Source of the DNA: Edolisoma coerulescens
Taxonomy: Eukaryota; Chordata; Aves; Passeriformes; Campephagidae
Reading direction: 5' to 3'
DNA length: 64,000 nucleotides
NCBI GenBank assembly: GCA_013397115.1
Contig: VWZW01004691.1
Location: 2,390-66,389 of the forward strand
Part shown: positions 1 through 11,765 of the stretch, one piece after another
How the letters are laid out: each line of letters begins with the position of its first letter
How positions within the stretch are numbered: position 1 is the stretch's first letter
Translations under genes and position numbers: made by a program
Notes under the pieces: generated by a model
Databases searched by the model: none
Seen by the model: only the letters and a program-made list of their open reading frames with translations
Told to the model about the DNA's origin: nothing

Positions 1-348
1 AAATAAAAAAAAAAAAAAAAAAAGAGTAAAACAGAGCCTTGACTTGTTTTGCAATGGATTTGCTGAGGCCCAGGAAGACGCTGGGGTTAAGTCACTAATG
101 ACCTCATATGTGCTATCCCACTTTGGAAGGTAAATGGCTATTTTTCAGGCATTCAGTTTTGAGGAAATGGCTTCTTTCTGAGGCAGTCTTTTCCAAAATC
201 TGAATTAGAACCTGGTCTTCTGGTTTGGACACATTTCAGATCTAACTGTATCATTTATAGCTATTTCACCATCTAGAGATGTCATAGTGATATAAAATAA
301 ACCTGTGGGATTGTGCTCTAAATATTTTTCTCTGTTTTTTTTTTCCAG

Positions 349-418
349 AAGCAAGAATGAAGAACCAGCCTGAGCTACTGGTCACTGGGGTTGGCAAAAG
401 CCTGCCAGAGCTTAAAAG
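349..418 (+). other. candidate internal exon (unidentified transcript)
   Basis: Seen: a pyrimidine-rich tract ending in TTTTTCCAG stops at 348, and a donor-like AAAAG|GTAATG lies at 414-424, framing 70 nt. One of the three frames is open across the whole segment and contains an ATG at 357; its peptide reads ARMKNQPELLVTGVGKSLPE followed by LK. The other two frames carry stops. The block is less AT-rich than its flanks. Inference: this could be a coding or non-coding exon, perhaps one carrying a start codon. I do not recognise the peptide, and I see no partner exon nearby on this strand. A chance pairing of splice-like signals is quite possible. Confidence 0.25.
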
Positions 419-1823
419 GTAATGCTGTGATATAATGAGAGGGGGAACTACCCATCTTTAGATGAAAGTTCTCTTCAGTCTAGAACTGGTACTTCCTAAA
501 GTTAAAACATACTTTAATGTCAATTCTCAGACTTTATAGTTTCCTTGAGAAAGCCAGCAGGGACATGGAACTGTGGAATGAAATGAATTTTTACTCTCTG
601 CTACATCAGCCCTACAGATGGGTAGAACTGTAGAGTTGTTTCTCCCCACCATCCGGGAAACTGACTCTCAACTGTTGTATTTTCTAACAGTTCTTCTATA
701 CATAATCACATTGAATTCCAATTTATTTCCAAATATTTTCTCTCTTTTTACCCTTACCCTTCTCTTCTAGATTTTTTTCAAGTGCTTCTTCACTGATTTA
801 CCATTAAAGTGTTCATTAACATATCTGAATAGGTAGTACTCCTGAATTATTTCTACACTACATTTCAATCATAACAAAGTAAGGCAAGGAGGACCTCAAA
901 ATCCAGCTAAGCTGCATCTCAACAGCATAAAAAATAACTAGTTTCTGATGCCTGTCAGTGATATAAAGTACTTCTTATTGTAAACTAAGGAACTGAAGTC
1001 TCCTCAAAAAAAACCATTAATGCATGTTTGTGAGGCAAACGCAAACTTATTAACTACAATTTAGCTTCTTTTTACAAGTTAGAGGAGTAGAATATTTCTT
1101 CTATTTTTTATTTCCCTTTTTTTTCATTCTGACAGTCTTTCCACTTTCAACATTTTTTTTAAACCTACTTACAAAGCCAGTTATATTTTCACACCTTTAG
1201 TAGATTCTGTCAAAATTCCTTTGTACCTAAAAACAATGTAGTACATGTAACAGCTAAACATTGCACTGTTCCATTTTTAAATGTGGAAGTCATTTAGGAC
1301 CTTTCTCAGATAACTGCATTTTAAGATTGATTTAATAGCTTTCTGGGCACTAGTTTGAAAATACATTATTTTGAAGACTGCTTCCTTGGGGTATTTTTTT
1401 GTACATATACCACATATGTGCAGCAGAGCCAATGGTAATGTAAGGCTGACTTTTTTTTTAACATGGTAAAAAATAAGGAGAAAAAAATCAAAGTACTGCA
1501 TTTAGTATAATTATGCAGGTTCACACAGATGGTTTACAGTGATTAAAAAAAAGCTAAAGCTTCACATCAAACACACAAACATAATGCATCAAGTAATTGA
1601 AGGTCATCTTACTCCAATCCTTTGGCCTCAAACTTCCTCTTTACCCTTAGTGAGATCAGTTTCCTGTTAAGCAACTCACTCTCTTTTGCAGAAGCTCAGT
1701 TTATCCTTGATTCAGACAATGACTTCCAGCAGGATTGTGAATTGTTCCGCATGGTGACTCCTGTCCTCCCACTGCAATGACCAGATGACTTCAAATCATT
1801 TAGAAAAATTCCTCAAAACTTAC
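419..1823. other. non-coding stretch, nothing recognised
   Basis: AT-rich unique-looking sequence with short poly-T and poly-A runs (for example near 1117-1125 and 1450-1460). The open frame at 1277-1501 on the minus strand is short and low in complexity. No repeat family or RNA gene is recognised. Confidence 0.5.
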
Positions 1824-2171
1824 AAAATGCACTGCATCTAACGAGATGCAGGGCTCTAAGAGACCAAACCTTTCTACAACCAGTGTGGGGAGCAAGTATT
1901 ACACATGGTAGCCGTTGGAACCTCAAAGCAAGTTTTTCATATTTTCCCTGAATCTTCCTCATCCTTCTAACACACATTACATCCCACCATTCCACAGTGT
2001 ATTTCAAGCTCTTCACAGTGTTTTTGCCTCCTATGATACAAAAGAATGGCTCATCATCTTCTCCACGAAGTAACCAATCATGAAAGACCTTCTGGATGAA
2101 GAACATAGTTTCTGGATGTTTTCTGTCTAAGACTGCACAACCTTCTGATGGAAGAGGTGCCAGAGATGGAG
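1824..2171 (-). other. candidate internal coding exon, minus strand, unidentified
   Basis: Seen: the minus strand is open from 2235 to 1813 (140 codons), the longest open frame in the window not explained by an LTR or low-complexity DNA. Within it, a strong acceptor-like signal (CTCTCCCTCTGTCCAAGCAG) ends at 2172, and a perfect GTAAGT donor core begins at 1823. These frame 348 nt, a multiple of three that keeps one frame open. The peptide is mixed and not low-complexity, with a stretch such as HDWLLRGEDDEPFF and another TVEWWDVMCVRRMRKI. I recognise no domain. Inference: it may be an internal exon of a minus-strand gene whose first coding exon could be 5981-5793. The phases do not join directly (phase 0 donor against phase 1 acceptor), so an intermediate exon would be required. 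An open frame this long by chance is not excluded in 64 kb. Confidence 0.25.
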
Positions 2172-2235
2172 CTGCTTGGACAGAGGGAGAGCAGATGGCA
2201 GCTGAGCTCACAGTCCTCCTATGCCAGAGCAGCAT

Positions 2236-5200
2236 CTATTTGTGGGTGAGAGTTTGCTGATGGAAAATCCATAGAGGGACAAACTTACCCTGCTGTGACT
2301 CTGAAAGATACTCAAAGAAATACTGCAAAGTTCTGCAGCTGTAAAGCTTTCCTGTTCAGTAAATGGTAGTTGACTGTTCTAACTACAGATACATTCATCT
2401 AGAGATTTATAAGCATAAGGATAACAAAAAAATAAAATACAAATTTAAAAAGACACATGAAAATCACAGGTGCCAAAACTAACGCGGAAAAAAGGCACAC
2501 ATGCCAGGAATACAGTTCTAGCTTGATTGTGGTAGGGTGGAAACCACTATTACAATCTCTTAATCTTGAGTCCATGTATGTATATGCACAGGGACATATT
2601 AAATGCCAGAAAACATTTTTAAGATGAAGCACAGTTGCAAGTGGTAGCAGGTGTAGCATGACGACATTCAAGGCATGGCAACTTCAAACATCTGAGAGTG
2701 TCGTCCCTACTCTGGGAAAACAGGCACAGAAATGAAACTTTTCATGGACTGTCAGTAGAAAGTACTGGCCTTAACAGGACAATAATTAAAGGGTAACTTT
2801 AATTTGCTCCCAAAAATTAGACCTTCCTTAGTATTCTCAATTGTTCTCAAATACAGTGATGTTTAAACAGGAAGCATTTATACATTCAAATGTGCCTTTC
2901 TTTCTAAAGAAAGCAAGAAAGGTTTTAAAAGCCTTGTGGTATTTTTGTATATTTCAAGTAATTCATGTTAAAAATCATCAAAAGTAAAAAGATCACATTC
3001 GCTCTTGGAAAAAAAAAAACAAACCCACAACAGAATCAAAGAACAATGTGAATTAAAAAAAATAACAGTAAGAAATTTATTTCAGTAGTATGAAGTTCTA
3101 CCCTAAATTCCAGTAGAGAAATACAGACTTGTAATGAAACGAATGTAATTAAAAACCTCTTAATACGCTAGAGGTGTAGATAGAGATAACCTTGTATCTG
3201 CAACCTCTGTGTGTACCTGTGTGAATATGCTTCTCTCCTTTACACATGTGACTGGAGGAATTTCTCCTCTGATTTTATTAGGTATTTCAAGACTTTCATC
3301 TTATTAAAGAGCATGTTAACTGCCTTTGCTTTTTGATGACATAGAAAATTGAGCCTGTGGGTAGAAGAATTGTATTCTCAGTGATGCAAATCAGTGTTTT
3401 CCAGATGGATAGTTGAAAGGAGTCACTCTTTAAACTCACTGTTTAAAAAAAAAAAAAAAAAAATAAAAAAAAGAAAAGTGTAGTGCTGAACTTTGCATTT
3501 ATTTGTAACATCAGAAACCTACAATTCTGACTGCCAAAAAATGAGCTTCAGAGTTCAGAAGCCAACTCTAGGGCAATCTACAGGATAAGTCAGGCATAAT
3601 TCCATATGGGGCACATGCCAAATCACACATATTGCATGCACACTAATTGATCGTTACAGAAACCCCTAACTAAGAGTGGAAAGAAGCAATGTGACAAACT
3701 CAGACACCATTGCAACTCCAAAGAATTCTCTGGAGCAATGACAGTTTTACCAGATGTCTATCTGTCCTCATATTTTACAACTTGGCACAAGAAACAATTC
3801 TTTTTATCATCAATTTTCAGGAGAAAAAAACCCCAACCCACCAAATAAAGCCAAAGTAAAAATTCCAATTCAATGGAACAGTTTCAACGAAAAATTTCTT
3901 CAATAAGGACAATGATTTCAGAAAAATCTGCACATTAATTATTTTGTCCTAGGAAATCAATTTTCACCAGTATTAAAACTACTTTTACTTAAATTTTCAG
4001 GCCAAATACTTTTCTCTAGGTTTATTCAACTTGAAAGGTTAATTTACTTTAAAAGTCTCCTCCCATGTCCTGTGGAATACATGCTAAATGACTCATTTTA
4101 CATTTTATAATTTAATTATACTCTTGAAACATTTCTAAAAAATTCCGGACGCAAATAAAGTAGTCAATATCTGTTAATGTCATATTAAGGGATACCAGAT
4201 GCAGCCTGTCATAAATGTGAGGATTCCAGAATAGAAAAGTAGAACTTTTTATAAGATGATTTCTTGATAGTTTCATATTGCAGCACTATTTGTATAGTAG
4301 TCCAAATTTTTATCAAGATATAAAGAAAAAAGAATCACGTCTCACAAGGCATGTATTATTTGACCACTATTACTGCTGTTTGGGACTTCAAAGATATTTA
4401 ACCTTCAACCCCAGCAACGACACTTACCTTTCATGAGACATCTGTGTAACAGCTGATGTGTTAAATCACAGCTGTATCTGGAAAGTCACAGCCATAAACC
4501 ATTTGAAAAAAGAGCTTCTCTATAAATTGCATATTTGAAATATGACAAGGTTACTGTCCTGATGCCAACAAGGAATCTCAAAGTCTTTGTATGTGAAAAT
4601 AAGTATTTAAAACTTTAGAGAGAGATATAAAGATGGTACAGCTTCAAAATAAACCTCTGCTGTCTAATAGTTCAAGGGTGTTATTTAAGAAATTTCTCTC
4701 CTTTGAACAAAAAAGGAGTGTTTTAAGTCAGCCCCTGTTTTTGCTATGAGAAGATGATGTTTCATTTTAACTTAATAAAAGAAACAGTTCTCACGGGGTA
4801 CAGAATTTATATATACACAGGCTGCCTAAGGTACCATTTAAAGACAGAATTTAGTGAGAGATGTTGCAGGGAGTTATTAGTAAGTCTAATAACAATATAA
4901 AGTATGGTACTGTAACTACTATAGTGACATTACCAATTTGTTTAACAGGAACATCAACAATTTTTTTGCCCCTGTATCATTGTGTTATAGCCTACTTTCT
5001 ATTATTCATTTATCTCATTTTCCACATAAAAAGTTGTTCTAGTTCTTTTTGGTCTTCTTCCCAGTTCCAATATCCCGTCTTGATCACTTCTTGGGCCATT
5101 GACAGTAGCAATATTTCATATGAAAATGAAGCATTGTTGCCTCCTTGTTCCAAGGCAGTTGCTTTTCCTTCACACTGATTTCAATTAATTTGGAAGAAAA

Positions 5201-5792
5201 CAGGCTCATATGTTATTGGGAAACAGACTTCCCTGTTCATTTCAAGCTGACTTGTGAATTCTACCTCTTAGGGGCTTTGTTAATTCTTTAGTTGTCACTG
5301 AGCATCAAAATTCTTTTTCTTAATATCACACTCAGAGTGAAAGAAGGGGAAAACAGCAGCTGGGGAAACCAGAAATATAACAGGGAGAGAAAGAGATTAG
5401 AATTGTGCCATTCTGAACACCAGAACACCAATTTTATTCATCTATGTGCTGGGAACAGAGCTACCTTACAAAATTTTTACTATTTTTAAGGATTTTTTTG
5501 AGACAGGGAAAGAGTGAAACCCACATATTTTTAATGGCTTTAATCAAATCTCTGATATTTGAAGAATGTCTTGCACAAACACTCAGACTTTCCAAAGATT
5601 TACTGTCTTGCCAGTACAAGTGTAGGCTAGCCTTGCCTAGATTACCTGCTTAGATCACGTTTTCGCCATTAACTTCTGCAGTTTTACTGGTGTCAGCTGA
5701 ACTCTACTGCTATTAGAAAGTGGGAGAGTAAGGAATTCTGACAGTAACAACTCAGTGAGAAAGTGTCATCTGTCCCCCATTAAGACACGCAC
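2236..5792. other. non-coding stretch with poly-A tract
   Basis: AT-rich sequence. A run of 19 A starts at 3445 and continues into A-rich sequence to about 3477; it could be a retroposon tail, but I see no recognisable body beside it. A shorter A run lies near 3009-3019. The open frames at 4861-5178 (plus) and 2399-2671 (minus) have compositions expected of AT-rich non-coding DNA. No gene or repeat family is recognised. Confidence 0.5.
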
Positions 5793-5981
5793 CTCTTGCT
5801 GTGCAGCAGTAATGCCGGGAAACACGTTCTCCCAGTCTTTCCAGTGCTCTGTGGCTGCAAACACTTCTAACTTCTTCCCTAGATGTTCCCACAGTAGCCA
5901 TGGAGAACCTTCCTTCTCTTGCAAAATGTAATCTTTCAAAATCTTGCTGATTTCTTTCTTTTCATCCTCTTTAAAAGTCAT
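5793..5981 (-). other. candidate first coding exon, minus strand, unidentified
   Basis: Seen: an ATG at 5981 with A at -3 opens 63 codons that run into a donor-like GAG|GTGCGT at 5793/5792. Read on without splicing, the frame stops at 5766 (71 codons). An in-frame stop lies 12-15 nt upstream, so the ATG would be the true start unless an exon boundary intervenes. The peptide looks coding-like: a charged helix-forming start (TFKEDEKKEISKILKDYILQ) followed by a tryptophan-rich stretch (SPWLLWEHLGKKLEVF, then HWKDWENVFPG). Codon use is balanced compared with the AT-rich flanks. I recognise no family. Upstream on this strand, 6640-6430 is GC-richer and could hold 5' untranslated or promoter sequence. 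Inference: a first coding exon of a minus-strand gene extending left, perhaps including 2171-1824. It could also be a decayed gene fragment or chance. Confidence 0.3.
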
Positions 5982-8900
5982 TTTTGCTCTGTCTTATCTC
6001 TGCTTTACCATGAGAAATCGGAGGGCAGGAGACAGCATCTTTATTTATCTTGAAGAGCAGCTCTATCATTGTCTCAGTCCCAAAGGCAGACTTCAGCACC
6101 CTACTGGAAGGGTGGCCTGTGTGTGGCATTTCCCTGTGGTTTCTTTCTGTACACTTTCTGCTTGAGACATTCTCTATGAAAGATCCAGCAATAACCAGAT
6201 AAACACATAAACAAACAAGTCAGGTAAATATAAGCGAGGATACAGTTTTTCCCCAGACACAATGCTTCTTGTAGCTGCTTACTTTCCCCACTGATGTCTG
6301 TGCTTCTAATAACTTTAAGACTTTACCAAGCCCAAAGCTTTACTGAATCCTCAGAAAAGCAAGAAAACCCATTCTGTGTTTCTTTAATTTTTACCCATTT
6401 CCTTCTGTTTCCCTTTCCATAGAACCCCGTGCAGAATGCTTGAGAAGAGAGGATAAACCCAGCCTCCCCACCACCTTTATTTTCACCTGATATTTGGAGG
6501 GAGCAGTGCCCTCACCGCACCCTGGTTGGGGCTGGCAGAGCTGACACAAGATTTTGAGTGCCCAGCCCCATTGTCTGCTCTCCCTGCTGAGACCCACCAC
6601 ACAAATGCCGGCCCCAGCTCAGCCCCTACAACCATCCATCTGCCCTTTTCAATAAGTATCTTCTTTCCTGTTTGATATGAGGCACCATCCTTCAGTGCGA
6701 CTTTATTCCGTAATGCTTTTCCAGTGATTCAGAAAACTAACCCACACTATTACACCACCACAGCAGAGGCTGGTTTTCTTCCCATTGAAGTCAATAGCAA
6801 AGTTCTTGTAATAAAAAGAGAAACTGAATACAGATGAACATTAAACATATCCTTTCAACATTTTTCTCTGCCTAATGGAGTATATTAAAGCTTCTCTGCA
6901 TAACTTCTGAATAGTACTGCATGCAATTTCATTATTAAAGTTTCACTTAATTTTATACTGCTCTGAGGTTTCTGGTTAAAAATAAATTATGATTAATGCT
7001 TACAAAAGAGAATGTGAAATCGGAGTGTTAAGAATACTGATAATGGCTACAGTTTCTGGGTAAATTGCTGTGGTAATTTTCATAGTTAAACATGTTAATG
7101 TTACCCTTGCTTATTGCAGTTCCCCACCCTAACAGTCACTTGCTCTTCCTGATGATTCTTTTTAAAATTAATTATTTAGTGTGGCATTTAGCTGCTAACT
7201 GTAATGCACAAAAAACAGTCATTTTCCCTGAAGGTCATTGGTGTCTGTATACAACTGAAAGAACACGAACACCCAGTTGTAGGGATTTATCCTTCTTGCA
7301 TTGTGAATGAATTTCTGTTTTAGAGCAAGGAGGATTACTAGAATTACCAAATCTCCCTCTGGCTCTCTGCTATACCTGAGTTTTCAAGAGAAGAAAGCTC
7401 ATACAGACTAGGAGAATGAGGGACAACTATGATGTGCTCCAGGTCCAGTCTGAACAAGTTATCAGGATGCCAAGTATTTAACGACACTCTTAGAATATCA
7501 ATACCCAAAAACGGTTCTAAAGTTCTAATTGTGCTTTGGATAAAAATCCATAGAATTGGATAACAAATAGTGCTTTTTGGTAAAAATCTAGCACTGCTTT
7601 GGACTAAATGGATAGAAGTAGAACAAAACCCAGGACTGTCTTTCAAAAAACTGAGTTTCATAAATTCTTGATCTTGACCCATGCAGGTTTATATCCTGGC
7701 TTCCCAGTCAATCAGTGAAAGCCTATTAGGATAATCAAGGACTCATTAGAGAAAGAAATTGGATCAAATGGAGTAAAGAAAGCCAGATGCTGATGCCTTC
7801 CTATGTCCTTCATGCCCTACTTTTTCGTTCTATGGATTTAGCCAGAACTTTTCTCACACAAGATGGACATGCTGTCAAAGTCTATCTACCTATTATCCTG
7901 TGGTAAAATATAATATAGCAATTAAGCACAGAAGACATATTATGATAAAAATGGAAAAAATAAAAATTCTGTTAATCCAACAGAAGTGTCTTGGCTACAT
8001 CCCAAGCTGCCCAGTCCATCTTCTTTATTAATTATTATTAATTATTATTGTTATTATAGGAGATCTATAATATCCTACCCAGCAGTAATATTTACGTAGG
8101 ACTTGAATATAATGAGGTGATTTGGAATTCACAAAGAGGGGTCACCCTGCAATTTGGGATGCAGATGATCACATTTTCCAGTGGGTTTTGTTAATTCACA
8201 TTTGGCCAAGACATTAAAAGCAATTATGACATAAAGCTCTTACAGGTTTAAAGTGGATCTTTTTGGATAAATATATGTGCATGATAATAGATGCTTTTTA
8301 AAAATTGAAATTTATTTCACAAATGATCTCCAATAAAACTACTGAATCCCAACTGCTGGGGAAATTTGAATCTGCCTGCTAATCTAAAATTCACAGATAA
8401 ATTTTAACTAAGCCTTATTAAATAGAGAGAACCTAATAAATGTGGTCCTTTTCCTAAGAATTATGCTATACTAGCCCCTGACACAGAAAATACTCACCTT
8501 TGGGCATAATAAGTAGTTCTATTGAAATCAATAGAAATTCCCATAAAAGTAAAATATTAACTTAATCTGTTTAGAATCTGTGAAAAAGTTGGACCATACT
8601 TTTTATTCGAAACCTGTCTTGAAAATTAACAAGCCATAATGATCTAGAGAAGGAGATAAATTACAAAAGAAAGGAGTCAGCAAATAACTGATATTTCTTG
8701 CTGTGGCTGCAGGTTAACCAATCAAATCTAAACCAGTTAGTGCCCTTTAAGAACAGTGAAATCCAGAGTAACATCTTAGTCATAGCTGGTGGAGGCAGGT
8801 ATGCTCTTATTGTGCTTTGTTAAACCTATGTACCCTTCACTTATAGTCCCATATAACTTGACATAAAGAATTCTCTTTTTACAGTCATGAATAAAAATTT

Positions 8901-11589
8901 AAATATTATTATTGAATAAAGAAGTATCAATAAGATCCTCACATAATAGTGATGAGACACCCAAAGCAAAACCTATAGATAAACAAACAGAACATGCATA
9001 TGACTAAAGATTTGTTTCCCAGCCTACGTCCATTCCACTTGCAAAGGCTTGTCATCCTTTTTGTAAATGTGGGGACAAAAAAAGGCACAACTCATCTATA
9101 CTGTATCTATTCCCTTCCCACTCAACATATGTTTTGCTTTTATTTTTCAGCTATATCTTTCTACTAAAATAAGTATTTTTCCTAAGAAGAAAATTTCTTT
9201 CTCTAAAATAAGGAGGAAATGATAGAAGATGGAAGACTTGAGGAGAGCTTCTACTGCTAATCAGTAAATGTTTTGTTTGGAGCCAAATTGTTAATGAATA
9301 GAACTTGCTCACATTTAGAAATAACAGGGAAATAAATATTTTGCTTCATGGAAAAGTATCAAACAGTATAATAAAACTTTTTATGGAGAACCCAACCTTG
9401 CTTATAATTTGCAACTCTAGCATTTGAGTCTTACCAGGGCATGACTGGACTCTAAAGAAAAAAAAAAAAACAAACATGTTATGTGATAGAGACAATTAAA
9501 AAATCTTAGAAATTCCCAAAGGCATGGAGGTATTTGTTAAATAAGTTAACATAAATCATGGAGTCATTGATGCAGCCAGCTACAAATAGAGTTTCCAGAA
9601 AGAGGATAAATTGTGAGCAGAGAGGGGTGTGAAACCAGCTACATACCAGCACCCTTAAAGCTCAAAGCTATGCTGCAAAGTATTGCAGGATGCAGAAGTA
9701 CATGCTGCCTGCCCAGGCACCACTGAGAGTGGGAAAGAAAGACCAGAGCCGTTACAAATCCTCACTGCTTTAAGAAATCACACCTGCAGCAGGGAACAGA
9801 GGCAGTTCTACAGCTCTCTCGGTTAAGCATAGTTTCTTTGATAATTGTTTCTACAAGCAAGTAGGGAAAAAAAGATACATTCAGTAATTTAACCTTGCTC
9901 TGGATATTTCTAATGGCCTGTAATCAAAATTCTCACTTCAGTGAAAAGATAAGGGCACAAACTGGAATGAAGATGTTAAGATAAAGTGAGTACCAATACC
10001 ATATAAAGTTGCTGACAGAGAACAAGGATTGCCTCCCAACTATTAGGCTCAAAACACAAAGAAAAAGAAGGGAAATAAACCCAAAGATACGTTAATAAAT
10101 TTTCCTTCAGGCAAGCTTGCTCTCTCACAGGCTGCTTCAATTTGCATCTCAGATGCATAAGGTATCTTACTTTGCTAAGAGGTCTACCTGTCCAGATCCT
10201 GCATTGCATCAGAAAACAAATTTCAGAGTTTTTCAGTTCTCTGTAAATAAGGTGCAGGGGAACAAATAAGAATTTACTCATTACTCTACTAACCCCATAA
10301 CTCTATTTTGAAAAAACTAAATTCAAAGCCAACAGTCTGTTTTACATTTCAGACTGGAAGCTTCTCAAAACTCTGACCTAAGTATGTGGATTTTTATGAG
10401 TAGCAAAAGGGACATAATGATGAGAAACTTTGGATCTTGTAATCTGTGCCGTTTCAGCACAGGATATCTTTAAAACTGCAGTCCTAATACTTTCTGCAAA
10501 CATTGTGGGGGCATTGTTGGAATATCTGGGTATTAAATAAGAGTCTAAAATACAAACTTCATGGACTAGTTAAGTATTGATGATACATTTTTAATCTCTT
10601 TCTGTGCCAGAATTCAAACCTGGGGTGTAGACAGAAATTCATAAAAGCCTTTAGAGCAAATCCCAGTTTGTTTCCTACTGTACAGAATCCATGGGAAACA
10701 TTCAGATCAGCTACAGAAGCATCTACTAGTGATAAAACAGACCATGATGAAGCAATCTGAACACTTACACAAGAAAGATGAAGAGTAAATAGGGATTTAT
10801 TGTGTGGGTGCATTCCATCGAAACCTGAATGAAGGGAAATTTAGTTCTGCAGAGCAGTCCTCAGCTGACACACAAAAAGGGTACTGGACCCAAATCTTAC
10901 AAACATTTCCAAACAAAACCTGGATTTAGAAACCTCAAAGCAGAAGTTACTAGCATACATGGGTTTATTTCAGCAGTCATCTCTAGTAACCATTTTCATT
11001 AGTCTTCTTATCTTACTGCATAAGATTCTTCCCATTACCTGGGACAGAATACAACTCTGTCACTGACTGATGTTCTCCAGCAGAACGTGGATGAGTATCC
11101 ATCACTTCAGTTTGCCTTTTTCCTCTTATGACTGCAAACACCTCCACGCTCAGAAACATCTGTTCACTCTCTAATGAGGAAGGAGGCAACACTCTAATTT
11201 TCTAAGTGCTCTCCTGTCTAAAAGTTGATCTGTTCTCCAACTCCACTTGCAGTAACTCAAACTACTAATCCTTCTCTTCCAGTTTGGATCTCCATTAGCT
11301 TCTGGATTACCCTTTTTGCAAAGCTTTCCTACTGTACTTCTCTGAAAACCAATATGACATTTAGAGTTGAGAAATTTGAAAAAGCAAGGATTCTCCTCAG
11401 AGATAAACTCTTCTCTTGCTCTTGGGTTGCTACCAGGAAATCTGAAAGCCTCTTGATACCAGACCTACCTTCTCCCTTTTCTTCCTTTTCAATATTATTG
11501 TCTCTCTTTTAATTATTGTGGCACCAGGAGACCCTGAATGCAATCAGTGACTCATTCTGCCTGTCTCTGTGAAGACATATGGTATGAGA
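5982..11589. other. non-coding stretch; GC-richer block and ATT microsatellite
   Basis: About 6430-6640 is markedly GC-richer than its surroundings, with only a few CpGs. A short (ATT)n microsatellite lies at about 8026-8058. About 9590-9830 is another block of more balanced composition that could be conserved non-coding DNA, but I cannot test this. An A run lies near 9457-9470. The minus-strand open frames at 7344-7682 and 9976-10281 have no recognisable motif, and I treat them as chance. Confidence 0.45.
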
Positions 11590-11765
11590 CAGCCCATGCC
11601 CTGAAGAGCTTACAGTTTAAATAGGCAAGACAATAATGAGACTCATTAGCATTGTTATCACCATCTCCCAGGTGGGAAATCGAGTCACAAAGATGGAAAG
11701 CAACAGGGTCAAAATCACATGTCTACACCACACAGTGAAGTATGGTTCAGTCCTTTTGGAGTTAG
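11590..11765 (+). repeat. ancient CORE-SINE / MIR-like relic
   Basis: Seen: a segment reading CCCTGAAGAGCTTACAG, then TTTAAATAGGCAAGAC, and about 40 nt later CACCATCTCCCAGGTGGGAA followed by ATCGAGTCACAAAGATG and a degraded GGTCAAAATCACATG. From memory, the order and wording match the MIR-type CORE-SINEs abundant in turtles and crocodilians: an 'agagcttacagtctaa' block, a 'ggaaactgaggcacagag' block, then a 'caaggtcacacagc' block. The divergence is heavy, as expected of a copy older than birds. I cannot see the tRNA-derived head or a clear 3' tail, so both ends are approximate. The alternative is chance similarity to the MIR core, which I find less likely given three blocks in the right order. 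Confidence 0.6.

Noticed and set aside
4861..5178. 105-codon plus-strand frame
   Set aside because: Composition matches AT-rich non-coding DNA, with no motif and no splice signals.
7344..7682. 112-codon minus-strand frame
   Set aside because: No recognisable motif; a frame of this length is expected by chance in 64 kb on two strands.
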